From SIG673 sp045653945 (GTDB lineage: Bacteria > Bacillota > Clostridia > Oscillospirales > CAG-272): a stretch of 5,117 nt of DNA. The DNA lies in NCBI GenBank assembly GCA_045653945.1, contig JAZOML010000037.1, forward strand, positions 1 through 5,117, in the 5' to 3' direction. The notes under the pieces were generated by a model, which saw only the letters and a program-made list of their open reading frames with translations, made no database searches and was not told the origin of the DNA. Positions 1 to 4,822 of the stretch are shown here, one piece after another. Made by a program: the position numbers and the translations under genes. Numbering within the stretch: position 1 is the stretch's first letter; every line of letters starts with the position of its first letter.

Positions 1-2
1 AT

Positions 3-45
3 GGGTGCTTTTTTGCGGGTAGCACCCGCAGGCATATAATTGATT
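3..45. repeat. terminator arm plus GC-rich hairpin, dispersed repeat copy 1
   Basis: The window opens with GGGTGCTTTTTT (3-14), which looks like the 3' arm and T-run of an intrinsic terminator whose 5' arm lies outside the window. This would end a plus-strand transcript coming from the left. It is followed by a hairpin GCGGGT (15-20), loop AGC, ACCCGC (24-29), then AGGCA (30-34) and AATTG further on. An alternative pairing joins GGGTGC (3-8) with GCACCC (22-27). The same order of parts (GGGTG arm, GC-rich hairpin, AGGCA, AATTG) recurs at 4837-4878 with a different but still fully paired stem. The function is unknown. Confidence 0.5.
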
Positions 46-60
46 TGATAAAATTTTAAT

Positions 61-101
61 CCTTAGCCTATAACTTTCGCTAAGGCGAAAGGACTATAAG
101 G
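61..101 (-). terminator. hairpin(s) downstream of mazG, possible weak terminator
   Basis: CTTTCGC (74-80) and GCGAAAG (85-91) form a perfect 7-bp stem with a TAAG loop, and CCTTA (61-65) pairs with TAAGG (97-101) outside it. A competing 7-bp stem joins CCTTAGC (61-67) with GCTAAGG (79-85). On the minus strand the structure lies just past the mazG stop. The following sequence is ATTAAAATTTT rather than a clean T-run, so termination here would be weak. The core is close to the hairpin at 4777-4797, so it may be a dispersed repeat rather than a dedicated terminator. Confidence 0.4.
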
Positions 102-114
102 TTTATCTTTTAAC

Positions 115-777
115 TTATTTTACGCTATTAATTATAGCATCTGTATAGTGGCGAAGTACGGTTTCCGCTTGGATATCAAGCTTTTCGCACTCGGCTATTG
201 CGTCGGCGAGCATCTTGCCTATACGCACCTCGTCGGCACTTAATTTGTCGGAGGTGTTGGGCGTGGGAAACGGCATTTCTTTTACCGTTTTATGCATAAC
301 CTTTTGTGCTCTTATAAGGGCAGGAAGGGGCTTGGCGATGGAGTCAAGCTTTTCCCTGAGGCTCTTTTGTTCCTTGGTTTGTGCCTTGATATTATCCCAA
401 TTTTTAAGCACCGTTGCACTATCCTCGGCTATAACATCGCCAAAAACGTGCGGGTGGCGGACTATCATTTTTTTGCAAACGTCGGTTATGGCGGCATTGA
501 AGTCAAAAACGCCGTTTTCTTCCTCGATTTGTGCGTGGAATACGATTTGCAACAGCACGTCGCCAAGCTCCTCGGTAAGCATTGTGGGGCTTTGTGCCTC
601 AATAGCCTCGACTACCTCGTAGCATTCCTCAATCATACCCGGAATTATGCTTTTGTGCGTTTGCTCGGCATCCCAAGGGCAACCGCCCGGTGCACGCAGT
701 ATTTTTACTATAAGACGCAAGTCCTCTATGTCAAAGCTTTCCTTAGCTTTTAAAATTTCTTTTTCCTTTTCGTACAT
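115..777 (-). CDS. mazG: MazG family nucleoside triphosphate pyrophosphohydrolase
   Basis: A 220-residue cytosolic protein expected to hydrolyse (d)NTPs to NMP and pyrophosphate, clearing abnormal nucleotides or tuning nucleotide pools. The N-terminal MazG domain (about residues 18-130) is well kept: GCPWD (32-36), the metal-binding helix E50-E51-x-x-E54, EELGD (69-73) with E70 and D73, and RHPHVFGD (107-114). After the linker LPALIRAQK (151-159), the second MazG domain found in about 260-residue homologues such as E. coli MazG is reduced. Its EExxE segment is missing, only a stretch like the second half (about 183-220) remains, and the usual C-terminal tail is absent. The ATG start at 777 is preceded by AAAGGA about 10 nt upstream, and a strong promoter lies at 807-835, so it is probably transcribed alone. 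The family call is firm; the preferred substrate and the role of the reduced second domain are not readable from sequence. Confidence 0.93.
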   Translation of the reverse strand: MYEKEKEILKAKESFDIEDLRLIVKILRAPGGCPWDAEQTHKSIIPGMIEECYEVVEAIEAQSPTMLTEELGDVLLQIVFHAQIEEENGVFDFNAAITDVCKKMIVRHPHVFGDVIAEDSATVLKNWDNIKAQTKEQKSLREKLDSIAKPLPALIRAQKVMHKTVKEMPFPTPNTSDKLSADEVRIGKMLADAIAECEKLDIQAETVLRHYTDAIINSVK

Positions 778-806
778 TTTATTTCGTTCCTTTTGTGTTT
801 TTTTAT

Positions 807-835
807 ATTATATCATATATAATAAAAAATGTAAA
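807..835 (-). promoter_or_regulatory. mazG promoter (sigma-A, extended -10)
   Basis: On the minus strand TTTACA (835-830) is followed by a 17-nt spacer and a perfect TATAAT (812-807). TG at 815-814 gives an extended -10 element (TGATATAAT). Transcription should start around position 800, leaving a short leader before the AAAGGA ribosome binding site and the ATG at 777. Because it lies downstream of the rpmA terminator, mazG appears to be independently transcribed. Confidence 0.85.
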
Positions 836-848
836 GTATTCAGCAAAC

Positions 849-877
849 AAAAAACTCTCCACGTTGTGGAGAGTTTT
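849..877 (-). terminator. intrinsic terminator of the rplU-prp-rpmA operon
   Basis: AAAACTCTCCAC (851-862) and GTGGAGAGTTTT (866-877) are perfectly complementary over 12 bp around a 3-nt loop. On the minus strand the hairpin runs into TTTTTTGTTTG, a good U-tract. On the plus strand the T-run is only four bases, so it points toward the minus strand. It closes the ribosomal protein operon upstream of the mazG promoter. Confidence 0.88.
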
Positions 878-893
878 AAATCTATGCACTGTG

Positions 894-907
894 GGCGGGA
901 ACCCGCC
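894..907 (-). other. GC-rich hairpin directly after the rpmA stop codon
   Basis: GGCGGG (894-899) and CCCGCC (902-907) pair perfectly with almost no loop (or a GAAC-type tetraloop with 5 bp). It starts 8 nt past the rpmA stop (916-918) and has no T-run. It therefore looks like a 3' mRNA-protecting structure or part of the short GC-rich palindromes scattered in this window, not a terminator. Confidence 0.55.
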
Positions 908-915
908 TTGCCTGC

Positions 916-1194
916 TTAGTCAGCGTAAACGCAAACGCGCTTCTTGCCGCCTGCGTAAGTTTCAAACTTAACGCTGCCGTCGATAAGAGCGAAGAGAGTA
1001 TCGTCGCTTCCGATTCCTACACCGTTACCGGGATGAATCTTAGTGCCTCTCTGTCTTACGATAATGTTACCGGCAACAACCTTTTCGCCGCCGAACTTCT
1101 TTATACCGAGACGCTTGGATTCGCTATCACGGCCGTTCTTAGTAGAACCAACACCCTTTTTGTGTGCAAAGAACTGTAAACCTAATCTAAGCAT
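916..1194 (-). CDS. rpmA: 50S ribosomal protein L27 with Prp-cleaved N-terminal extension
   Basis: A 92-residue L27, a large-subunit protein whose N-terminus reaches the peptidyl transferase centre and helps position tRNA. Diagnostic blocks are STKNGRDSESKRLG (17-30), IVRQRGTKIHPG (about 45-56) and DDTLFALIDG. The protein begins MLRLGLQFFA: in Firmicutes such as Staphylococcus aureus this extension is cut between F9 and A10 by the protease Prp, encoded just upstream. I chose the ATG at 1194 because it gives exactly this conserved extension and has AAAGGA about 11 nt upstream. A longer in-frame reading from 1239 would overlap the prp stop as ATGA but lacks a ribosome binding site and adds residues foreign to the family. 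It is the last gene of the operon, 41 nt after prp. Confidence 0.97.
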   Translation of the reverse strand: MLRLGLQFFAHKKGVGSTKNGRDSESKRLGIKKFGGEKVVAGNIIVRQRGTKIHPGNGVGIGSDDTLFALIDGSVKFETYAGGKKRVCVYAD

Positions 1195-1205
1195 AAAAGT
1201 TTCCA

Positions 1206-1212
1206 TCCTTTC
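1206..1212 (-). promoter_or_regulatory. rpmA ribosome binding site (decides the start)
   Basis: GAAAGGA on the minus strand lies 11 nt before the ATG at 1194, a slightly long but usable spacing. It overlaps another in-frame ATG (1206), which therefore cannot use it, and lies downstream of the in-frame ATG at 1239. This supports 1194 as the true start. Confidence 0.7.
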
Positions 1213-1235
1213 TTTTGGGCTATACGCCAAAAAAC

Positions 1236-1586
1236 TCATTTTTCGATTTCTTCAACCGAAAGGTATTCATAATAATCCTCGAACATATCCATAAGCTGTA
1301 TAAAATAACCCTGAATAAGACCGCTTACAGCAAACCTTATATGAGCGTTATCGTCCTTGTCCTGCAAAATCGACGGCACCGTAACGGTAACGTCGGTTGA
1401 GTCCTCGTCGATTACGTACTCAACGGTGGTTGCAAACGAAATCTCAACAGTATTAACTATAAGCATAGTCATAGCCGAGATTGCGGCACAAACAATATCC
1501 TGTCCTGCCTCAGCGTAGTCGGAATGTCCTGTTGCCTTGAAGCCGTAGTACACGCCGCCTCGCTTGAAAAACGTAACGTTTGTCAT
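1236..1586 (-). CDS. prp: ribosomal-processing cysteine protease Prp (YsxB/DUF464 family)
   Basis: A 116-residue cysteine protease that removes the N-terminal extension of L27 so the mature N-terminus can reach the ribosome active site. The signature segment GHSDYAEAGQDIVCAAIS (20-37) contains the expected catalytic pair His21 and Cys33. The length (about 110-115 residues in the family) is normal and no catalytic residue is missing. The ATG at 1586 follows the rplU stop by 5 nt and has GAGG, overlapping the end of rplU, 10 nt upstream, implying translational coupling. Its place between rplU and rpmA, with the matching LQFFA site in L27, makes the assignment firm. Confidence 0.95.
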   Translation of the reverse strand: MTNVTFFKRGGVYYGFKATGHSDYAEAGQDIVCAAISAMTMLIVNTVEISFATTVEYVIDEDSTDVTVTVPSILQDKDDNAHIRFAVSGLIQGYFIQLMDMFEDYYEYLSVEEIEK

Positions 1587-1591
1587 AAAAC

Positions 1592-1903
1592 TTACGCCTC
1601 GATCTTGGTGATCTGAACCTTGGTGTAGAGCTGACGGTGGCCGATCTTCTTCTTCTCATTTTTCTTTGCCTTGTACTTGAGAACGTAGATCTTCTTGCCC
1701 TTGCCCTGCTTAACAACGGTTGCTGTAACAGCAGCGCCGTCAACGTAGGGAGCGCCTACCTTAAAGCCCTTGTCGTCGGAAACAGCAAGAACCTTGTCGA
1801 ATTTAACGGTAGCTTCAGCCTCTGCATCGATTTTTTCGATGAAAAGTACGTCACCCTCGCAAACCTTGTACTGCTTTCCGCCTGTTTCAATAACTGCGAA
1901 CAC
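1592..1903 (-). CDS. rplU: 50S ribosomal protein L21
   Basis: A 103-residue L21, a 23S rRNA-binding protein of the large subunit. It begins (M)FAVIETGGKQYKV, the typical L21 N-terminus, and ends with the family signature region YKAKKNEKKKIGHRQLYTK (about residues 79-97), where GHRQ is the hallmark. I chose the GTG at 1903, which gives the normal family length and has GAGGTG 6 nt upstream. An upstream in-frame GTG at 1912 would overlap that ribosome binding site and add three residues not seen in the family. It is the first gene of the operon with prp and rpmA, preceded by a structured leader and a very strong promoter. Confidence 0.96.
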   Translation of the reverse strand: MFAVIETGGKQYKVCEGDVLFIEKIDAEAEATVKFDKVLAVSDDKGFKVGAPYVDGAAVTATVVKQGKGKKIYVLKYKAKKNEKKKIGHRQLYTKVQITKIEA

Positions 1904-2003
1904 GAAAAGCACCTCACTTTCTTTACGCCATATAGGCTAAACTCGCTGATAACGGTAGCGTTTCCATAAGGAAATCGCGTTTGCGACCGAGTCCATGCGG
2001 CGA
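1904..2003 (-). ncRNA. structured rplU 5' leader, candidate L21 leader
   Basis: About 100 nt of GC-richer sequence lies between the predicted transcription start and the L21 gene. On the minus strand it folds readily. Local stems are GTCGC/GCGAT around AAAC, TTTCC/GGAAA around TTAT, CGCT/AGCG, and GCC/GGC around TATAT. A long-range CTCGC (near the 5' end) can pair with GCGAG. Firmicutes are known to carry a conserved L21 leader (an r-protein autoregulatory RNA) at exactly this location. The structure and place are seen; identity with that Rfam family is inferred and I could not align it. Confidence 0.55.
1910..1915 (-). promoter_or_regulatory. rplU ribosome binding site (decides the GTG start)
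   Basis: GAGGTG on the minus strand sits 6 nt before the GTG at 1903. The site overlaps the alternative GTG at 1912, ruling that codon out as a normal start. Confidence 0.75.
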
Positions 2004-2008
2004 GAAAT

Positions 2009-2037
2009 ATTATATCAAATATATAATGCAAAGTCAA
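2009..2037 (-). promoter_or_regulatory. promoter of the rplU-prp-rpmA operon (sigma-A, extended -10)
   Basis: On the minus strand TTGACT (2037-2032) is separated by 17 nt from a perfect TATAAT (2014-2009), with TG at 2017-2016 forming an extended -10 (TGATATAAT). A-rich sequence upstream (2041-2075) could act as an UP element. The near-consensus strength suits a ribosomal protein operon. Confidence 0.88.
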
Positions 2038-2085
2038 TATCCTATCTATGGCAAAAAATGTAAATTTTTTATTAACGTAAAAAGA

Positions 2086-2126
2086 AACGCAATGAATATT
2101 CATTTTATTATGCATAAAATTGCGTT
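2086..2126. promoter_or_regulatory. nested inverted repeats between the divergent promoters, possible operator
   Basis: This AT-rich stretch has AACGCAAT (2086-2093) matched by ATTGCGTT (2119-2126). Inside it are the perfect 14-bp palindrome AATGAATATTCATT (2091-2104), ATTTTAT/ATAAAAT (2102-2108, 2114-2120) and TTATGCATAA (2108-2117). It lies about 50 bp upstream of the rplU -35 and 70 bp upstream of the transporter -35. The half-sites TGAAT/ATTCA recall ArgR/AhrC boxes, but the usual 4-nt spacing is absent. It may be an operator or simply AT-rich chance palindromes; the rest of 2038-2194 shows nothing else I can name. Confidence 0.3.
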
Positions 2127-2194
2127 AAAAATGCCTAAAAACTGTATTTTTTGATTATAAAAATGTATATTTGCCTGAAAAATTCAAAAAAGGC

Positions 2195-2223
2195 TTGACA
2201 AATCTTCAAAAAAGGTGTATGAT
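2195..2223 (+). promoter_or_regulatory. promoter of the amino acid ABC transporter operon
   Basis: A perfect TTGACA (2195-2200), a 17-nt spacer and TATGAT (2218-2223) make a strong sigma-A promoter, with A-rich tracts just upstream. The start would be near 2230, giving a leader of only about 40 nt. There is therefore no room for a T-box or riboswitch, and control, if any, would be by a DNA-binding protein. Confidence 0.85.
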
Positions 2224-2253
2224 GTATTAACCATTAAATATTTCTTTTAAATG

Positions 2254-2259
2254 AAAGGA
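2254..2259 (+). promoter_or_regulatory. binding-protein ribosome binding site (decides the start)
   Basis: AAAGGA lies 9 nt before the ATG at 2269. An in-frame ATG at 2251 overlaps this site and has none of its own, and starting there would put extra residues in front of a normal lipoprotein signal peptide. The 2269 start is therefore chosen. Confidence 0.8.
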
Positions 2260-2268
2260 AAAAAAGTT

Positions 2269-3129
2269 ATGAAAAAGATTTTAGCACTTGTACTTGCAGT
2301 TGTGATGCTTGCGTGCTGCTTCGTATCTTGCGGCGGAGATGATAAAATCATCGTGCACACAAACGCATATTTTGCTCCCTTTGAGTATTTTGAGGGAACT
2401 GAAATCAAGGGTGTTGACGTTGAGATTATGAACCTTGTCGGCGAAAAAATGGGCAAGGAAATCGAGTTTGTAAACACCGAGTTTTCCGCTATCATTGATA
2501 ACGTAAAGGCAGGCGAGATTTGCGACGCCGGCGCTGCGGGTATCACCATTACTGACGAGAGAAAGGATAAGGTTGATTTTTCTACTCCTTATTATACCTC
2601 TGTTCAGTATGTAATTATGGATAAGAATTCCATAATTCAGACCAAGACCGTTAACGACGTTGAGTACGTTATATGGGAGGCTCTTGCAGGACTTAAGGTT
2701 GGTACTCAGCTTGATACCACCGGATGGATTTACACCGACGGCGAAATCAACGCAACCGAGGACAACGATTATGGATATGCCGGTGTTCTTTACGGAACCC
2801 AAACCGAGCATAAGGCATTTGACACCGCGCAGCTTGCTGCTGACGGAATCGGTGCAAACCAGGTTGACTGCGTTATTATCGATGAGCTTCCTGCACAGTA
2901 CATTGTTTCCAAGAACTCCTCTCTTAAGTGTGTTCCTCTTTACTATTCAGGAGAGACTGATGCTGATGATGCTCCCGTTGAAGAGCAGTATGCAATCTGC
3001 GTAACTAAGGGCAACACTGAGCTTCTCACCGCTATTAACGAGGTTCTTGCAGAGCTTCTCGTTCCCGATGAAAACGGCGTTACCCAGATTCAAAAGCTTG
3101 TTATGAAGCACATGGGTCTTGATGACTAA
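2269..3129 (+). CDS. amino acid ABC transporter substrate-binding lipoprotein (SBP_bac_3 family)
   Basis: A 286-residue extracellular binding protein that captures an amino acid and hands it to the permease encoded next. Residues 1-20 are a lipoprotein signal peptide (MKK then a hydrophobic core), with lipobox FVSC and Cys21 as the likely lipid anchor; Cys16 and Cys17 are less likely. Family blocks follow in order: GVDVEIMNLVGEKMG (48-62), ITDERKDKVDFSTPYY (94-109) with Arg98, the usual ligand carboxylate contact, AGLKVGTQLDTT (140-151), VDCVIIDELPA (199-209) with Asp205, the usual amino-group contact, and YAICVTKGN (241-249). Arg98 and Asp205 point to an alpha-amino acid ligand; which one cannot be told. 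The stretch 152-190, with a Tyr/Asp/Glu-rich segment, is longer than in GlnH-like proteins. It is the first gene of the importer operon, and a strong hairpin after it may raise its share of the message. Confidence 0.93.
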   Translation: MKKILALVLAVVMLACCFVSCGGDDKIIVHTNAYFAPFEYFEGTEIKGVDVEIMNLVGEKMGKEIEFVNTEFSAIIDNVKAGEICDAGAAGITITDERKDKVDFSTPYYTSVQYVIMDKNSIIQTKTVNDVEYVIWEALAGLKVGTQLDTTGWIYTDGEINATEDNDYGYAGVLYGTQTEHKAFDTAQLAADGIGANQVDCVIIDELPAQYIVSKNSSLKCVPLYYSGETDADDAPVEEQYAICVTKGNTELLTAINEVLAELLVPDENGVTQIQKLVMKHMGLDD

Positions 3130-3148
3130 TAAAAAATAAATAAACTTA

Positions 3149-3188
3149 AACAACCGAAAAGAGCACTTGCTGTTCTTTTCGGTTTGTT
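3149..3188 (+). other. strong intercistronic hairpin between binding-protein and permease genes
   Basis: CCGAAAAGAGCA (3154-3165) pairs with TGTTCTTTTCGG (3171-3182) over 12 bp (one G-T) around a 5-nt loop. The stem extends through AA/TT and, past one bulged T, AAC/GTT. There is no U-tract after it, only TTGCGTAATT, so it is unlikely to be a full terminator. It lies 19 nt after the binding-protein stop and 21 nt before the permease start. Such hairpins commonly protect the upstream message or cause partial read-through, giving more binding protein than membrane components. Confidence 0.75.
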
Positions 3189-3209
3189 GCGTAATTAAAG
3201 GAATTTAAG

Positions 3210-3902
3210 ATGGAATTTTTAAGTAGGATTTTTGAATTGTTTTCTACCGAAAAATATATGGAAAGTATATTTGAGGGCTTGAAGAATACAATTATTATCT
3301 CTGTTTTTGCGGCGATACTCGGACTTGTTATAGGAACCGTCGTTGCTATGGTTTCGATTGCCAAGTCTACGCCTGCAATGAAGGTGCCTAAAGCCATATG
3401 TAAGATTTATCTTACCGTTATACGCGGTACTCCGATGGCACTTCAGCTGTTTATTATGGCATACGTTGTTTTTGCTATCAGAGGCTTCCCACAGCTTGTA
3501 ACTGCATTTATAGCATTTGGTATCAATTCCGGTGCATACGTTGCGGAAAATATCAGAGCTGGTATTTTGTCGGTTGATATAGGTCAAACGGAGGCAGGAC
3601 GCGCACTCGGACTTCCCAGCCGTGTTACGATGATAAAAATCGTTATTCCGCAGGCAATCAAAAACGTTATTCCGGCAATAGGTAACGAGCTTATTGCTCT
3701 TATCAAGGAAACGTCTATTGTAAGTATGATAGGTATGTATGATCTTACGTTTGCGGCAAAGGTAATCGGTGGCGGTAACAATATGGCAAGCTATATAATT
3801 CCTATGACTGTCGTTGCACTGTTCTATCTTGCGATAGTTTATGCTCTGACGTTTGGTATCAAAATTATAGAGAAGAGGTTAAGAGCCGGTGATAAAAATT
3901 GA
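3210..3902 (+). CDS. amino acid ABC transporter permease (HisM/GlnP type)
   Basis: A 230-residue inner membrane subunit that forms the import channel. It shows hydrophobic segments at about 27-50, 76-92, 94-112, 145-165 and 195-218, fitting the five-helix topology of the polar amino acid permease family. The family block IRGTPMALQLF (71-81) is present. The cytoplasmic EAA loop, which docks on the ATPase, starts at E128-A129 with G134 and continues to IPQA (146-149), followed by NELIALIKETS (159-169). The ATG at 3210 has AAAGGA 7 nt upstream. Only one permease gene is present, so the channel is expected to be a homodimer. Its 3' end overlaps the ATPase start by 14 nt. Family is certain; substrate is not. 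Confidence 0.95.
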   Translation: MEFLSRIFELFSTEKYMESIFEGLKNTIIISVFAAILGLVIGTVVAMVSIAKSTPAMKVPKAICKIYLTVIRGTPMALQLFIMAYVVFAIRGFPQLVTAFIAFGINSGAYVAENIRAGILSVDIGQTEAGRALGLPSRVTMIKIVIPQAIKNVIPAIGNELIALIKETSIVSMIGMYDLTFAAKVIGGGNNMASYIIPMTVVALFYLAIVYALTFGIKIIEKRLRAGDKN

Positions 3903-4713
3903 GAATTTAAAAAAGAGCTTTGGCTCACTTGAGGTACTTCAAGGCATAGACCTCGAAATCAAAAACGGCGAAAAGATTTCTATAATCGGCCCTTCGGGAT
4001 GCGGAAAATCAACCTTTTTACGCTGCATTAACTGTATGGAAGACCCGACAGGCGGCTCAATATTTTTTCAAGGGGTTGATATTGCTGACCCTAAGGTGGA
4101 TATAAATATTCACCGCGAAAGAATAGGAATGGTATTCCAACAGTTTAACCTTTTTAATAATAAAACGGTTATAGAAAATATTATGCTTGCGCCCGTATAC
4201 GTAGCAAAGAGAAATTTAAAGAAGATAAAAAAGAATAATTTCTTTACCAAAATAGGAAATATCTTCAGAAAAGAAAAGAAAGAGCTTATTCCGATAGAAA
4301 CGACTAAGGCTGAGATTATTGCAAATGCCAAGGAAAAGGCTATGCAGCTGCTTAGACGTATCGGGCTTGAGGATAAGGCTGACGTCTACCCCTCGACATT
4401 ATCGGGCGGACAAAAGCAAAGAATTGCTATCGTCCGCGCACTTGCAATGAACCCGAAGGTAATGCTGTTTGACGAGCCGACCTCGGCTCTTGACCCTGAA
4501 ATGGTAGGTGAGGTTTTGGAGCTTATCAAGGAGCTTGCCGACGAGGGTATGACCATGGTTATCGTAACTCACGAAATGGGATTTGCCCGTGAGGTATCTG
4601 ATAGAATTTTGTTTATGTACGAGGGACTTATTTGCGAACAGGGAACACCTGACGAGATTTTCGACAACCCTCAAAATCCCAGACTTCAGCAGTTCTTAAA
4701 GGCTGTACTTTAA
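3889..4713 (+). CDS. amino acid ABC transporter ATP-binding protein (GlnQ/HisP type)
   Basis: A 274-residue ATPase that powers the importer from the cytosolic face. Motifs: Walker A GPSGCGKST (34-42), Q-loop in VFQQFNLF (82-89), signature LSGGQKQR (171-178), Walker B VMLFDEP (191-197) with Asp195 and Glu196, D-loop SALD (199-202) and H-loop His228 in VTHEMGFAREV. All catalytic residues are intact. Homologues are usually about 240-245 residues. The excess is a Lys-rich, hydrophilic insert at about 107-137 (containing KKIKK and RKEKKE) between the Q-loop and the helix leading to the signature, in the helical subdomain that touches the permease. The GTG start at 3889, inside the permease gene, has AGAGG 10 nt upstream and gives the standard IKIENLKKSFG N-terminus; the 14-nt overlap suggests translational coupling. 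It is last in the operon. Confidence 0.95.
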   Translation: MIKIENLKKSFGSLEVLQGIDLEIKNGEKISIIGPSGCGKSTFLRCINCMEDPTGGSIFFQGVDIADPKVDINIHRERIGMVFQQFNLFNNKTVIENIMLAPVYVAKRNLKKIKKNNFFTKIGNIFRKEKKELIPIETTKAEIIANAKEKAMQLLRRIGLEDKADVYPSTLSGGQKQRIAIVRALAMNPKVMLFDEPTSALDPEMVGEVLELIKELADEGMTMVIVTHEMGFAREVSDRILFMYEGLICEQGTPDEIFDNPQNPRLQQFLKAVL

Positions 4714-4717
4714 TAAG

Positions 4718-4744
4718 AAAAAGACCGCATATGCGGTCTTTTTT
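4718..4744 (+). terminator. intrinsic terminator of the ABC transporter operon
   Basis: AAAAAGACCGC and GCGGTCTTTTT flank ATAT in a perfect palindrome centred between 4730 and 4731, ending in a run of six T (4739-4744). It starts 5 nt after the ATPase stop codon. The minus strand also has a T-run (TTTTTCTTATT), so it could work in both directions. Confidence 0.92.
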
Positions 4745-4822
4745 AGTGAAAAGTGAAGAGTGAAGAGAAAATGAAGCTTTTCGCCTTGGCGAAAAAGTAA
4801 TCTCTTCTTTTCTCTCTTGTCT
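4745..4822. repeat. heptamer repeat plus palindromic hairpin, intergenic repeat element
   Basis: AGTGAAA (4745-4751) and two copies of AGTGAAG (4752-4758, 4759-4765) form a tandem heptamer array. A hairpin TTTTCGCC (4778-4785), TT, GGCGAAAA (4788-4795) follows, then a pyrimidine-rich arm in which TCTCTTC (4801-4807) can pair with GAAGAGA (4762-4768). The hairpin core resembles the one at 74-91 (TTTCGC, 4-nt loop, GCGAAA). No coding potential is credible. It looks like a degenerate, dispersed palindromic intergenic element of unknown function. Confidence 0.5.

Noticed and set aside
292..753. Open reading frame of 153 codons on the plus strand opposite mazG
   Set aside because: It is antisense to a clear mazG gene, has no family resemblance and no ribosome binding site; a shadow of mazG codon use.
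1195..1239. Longer rpmA start overlapping the prp stop as ATGA
   Set aside because: The overlap looks attractive for coupling, but no ribosome binding site precedes it and the L27 extension conserved in Firmicutes begins at 1194.
1637..1969. Plus-strand open frame of 110 codons opposite rplU
   Set aside because: Antisense to a firmly identified ribosomal protein gene and its leader; its Leu-rich translation is a by-product.
2091..2104. ArgR/AhrC box
   Set aside because: The TGAAT and ATTCA half-sites are abutting, whereas arginine repressor boxes have a 4-nt spacer; kept only as an unnamed palindrome.
2224..2268. T-box or riboswitch in front of the transporter operon
   Set aside because: The predicted leader is only about 40 nt and holds just the ribosome binding site; too short for such elements.
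2281..2811. Minus-strand open frame of 176 codons inside the binding-protein gene
   Set aside because: No domain match by eye, no ribosome binding site, and the plus-strand gene is fully explained.
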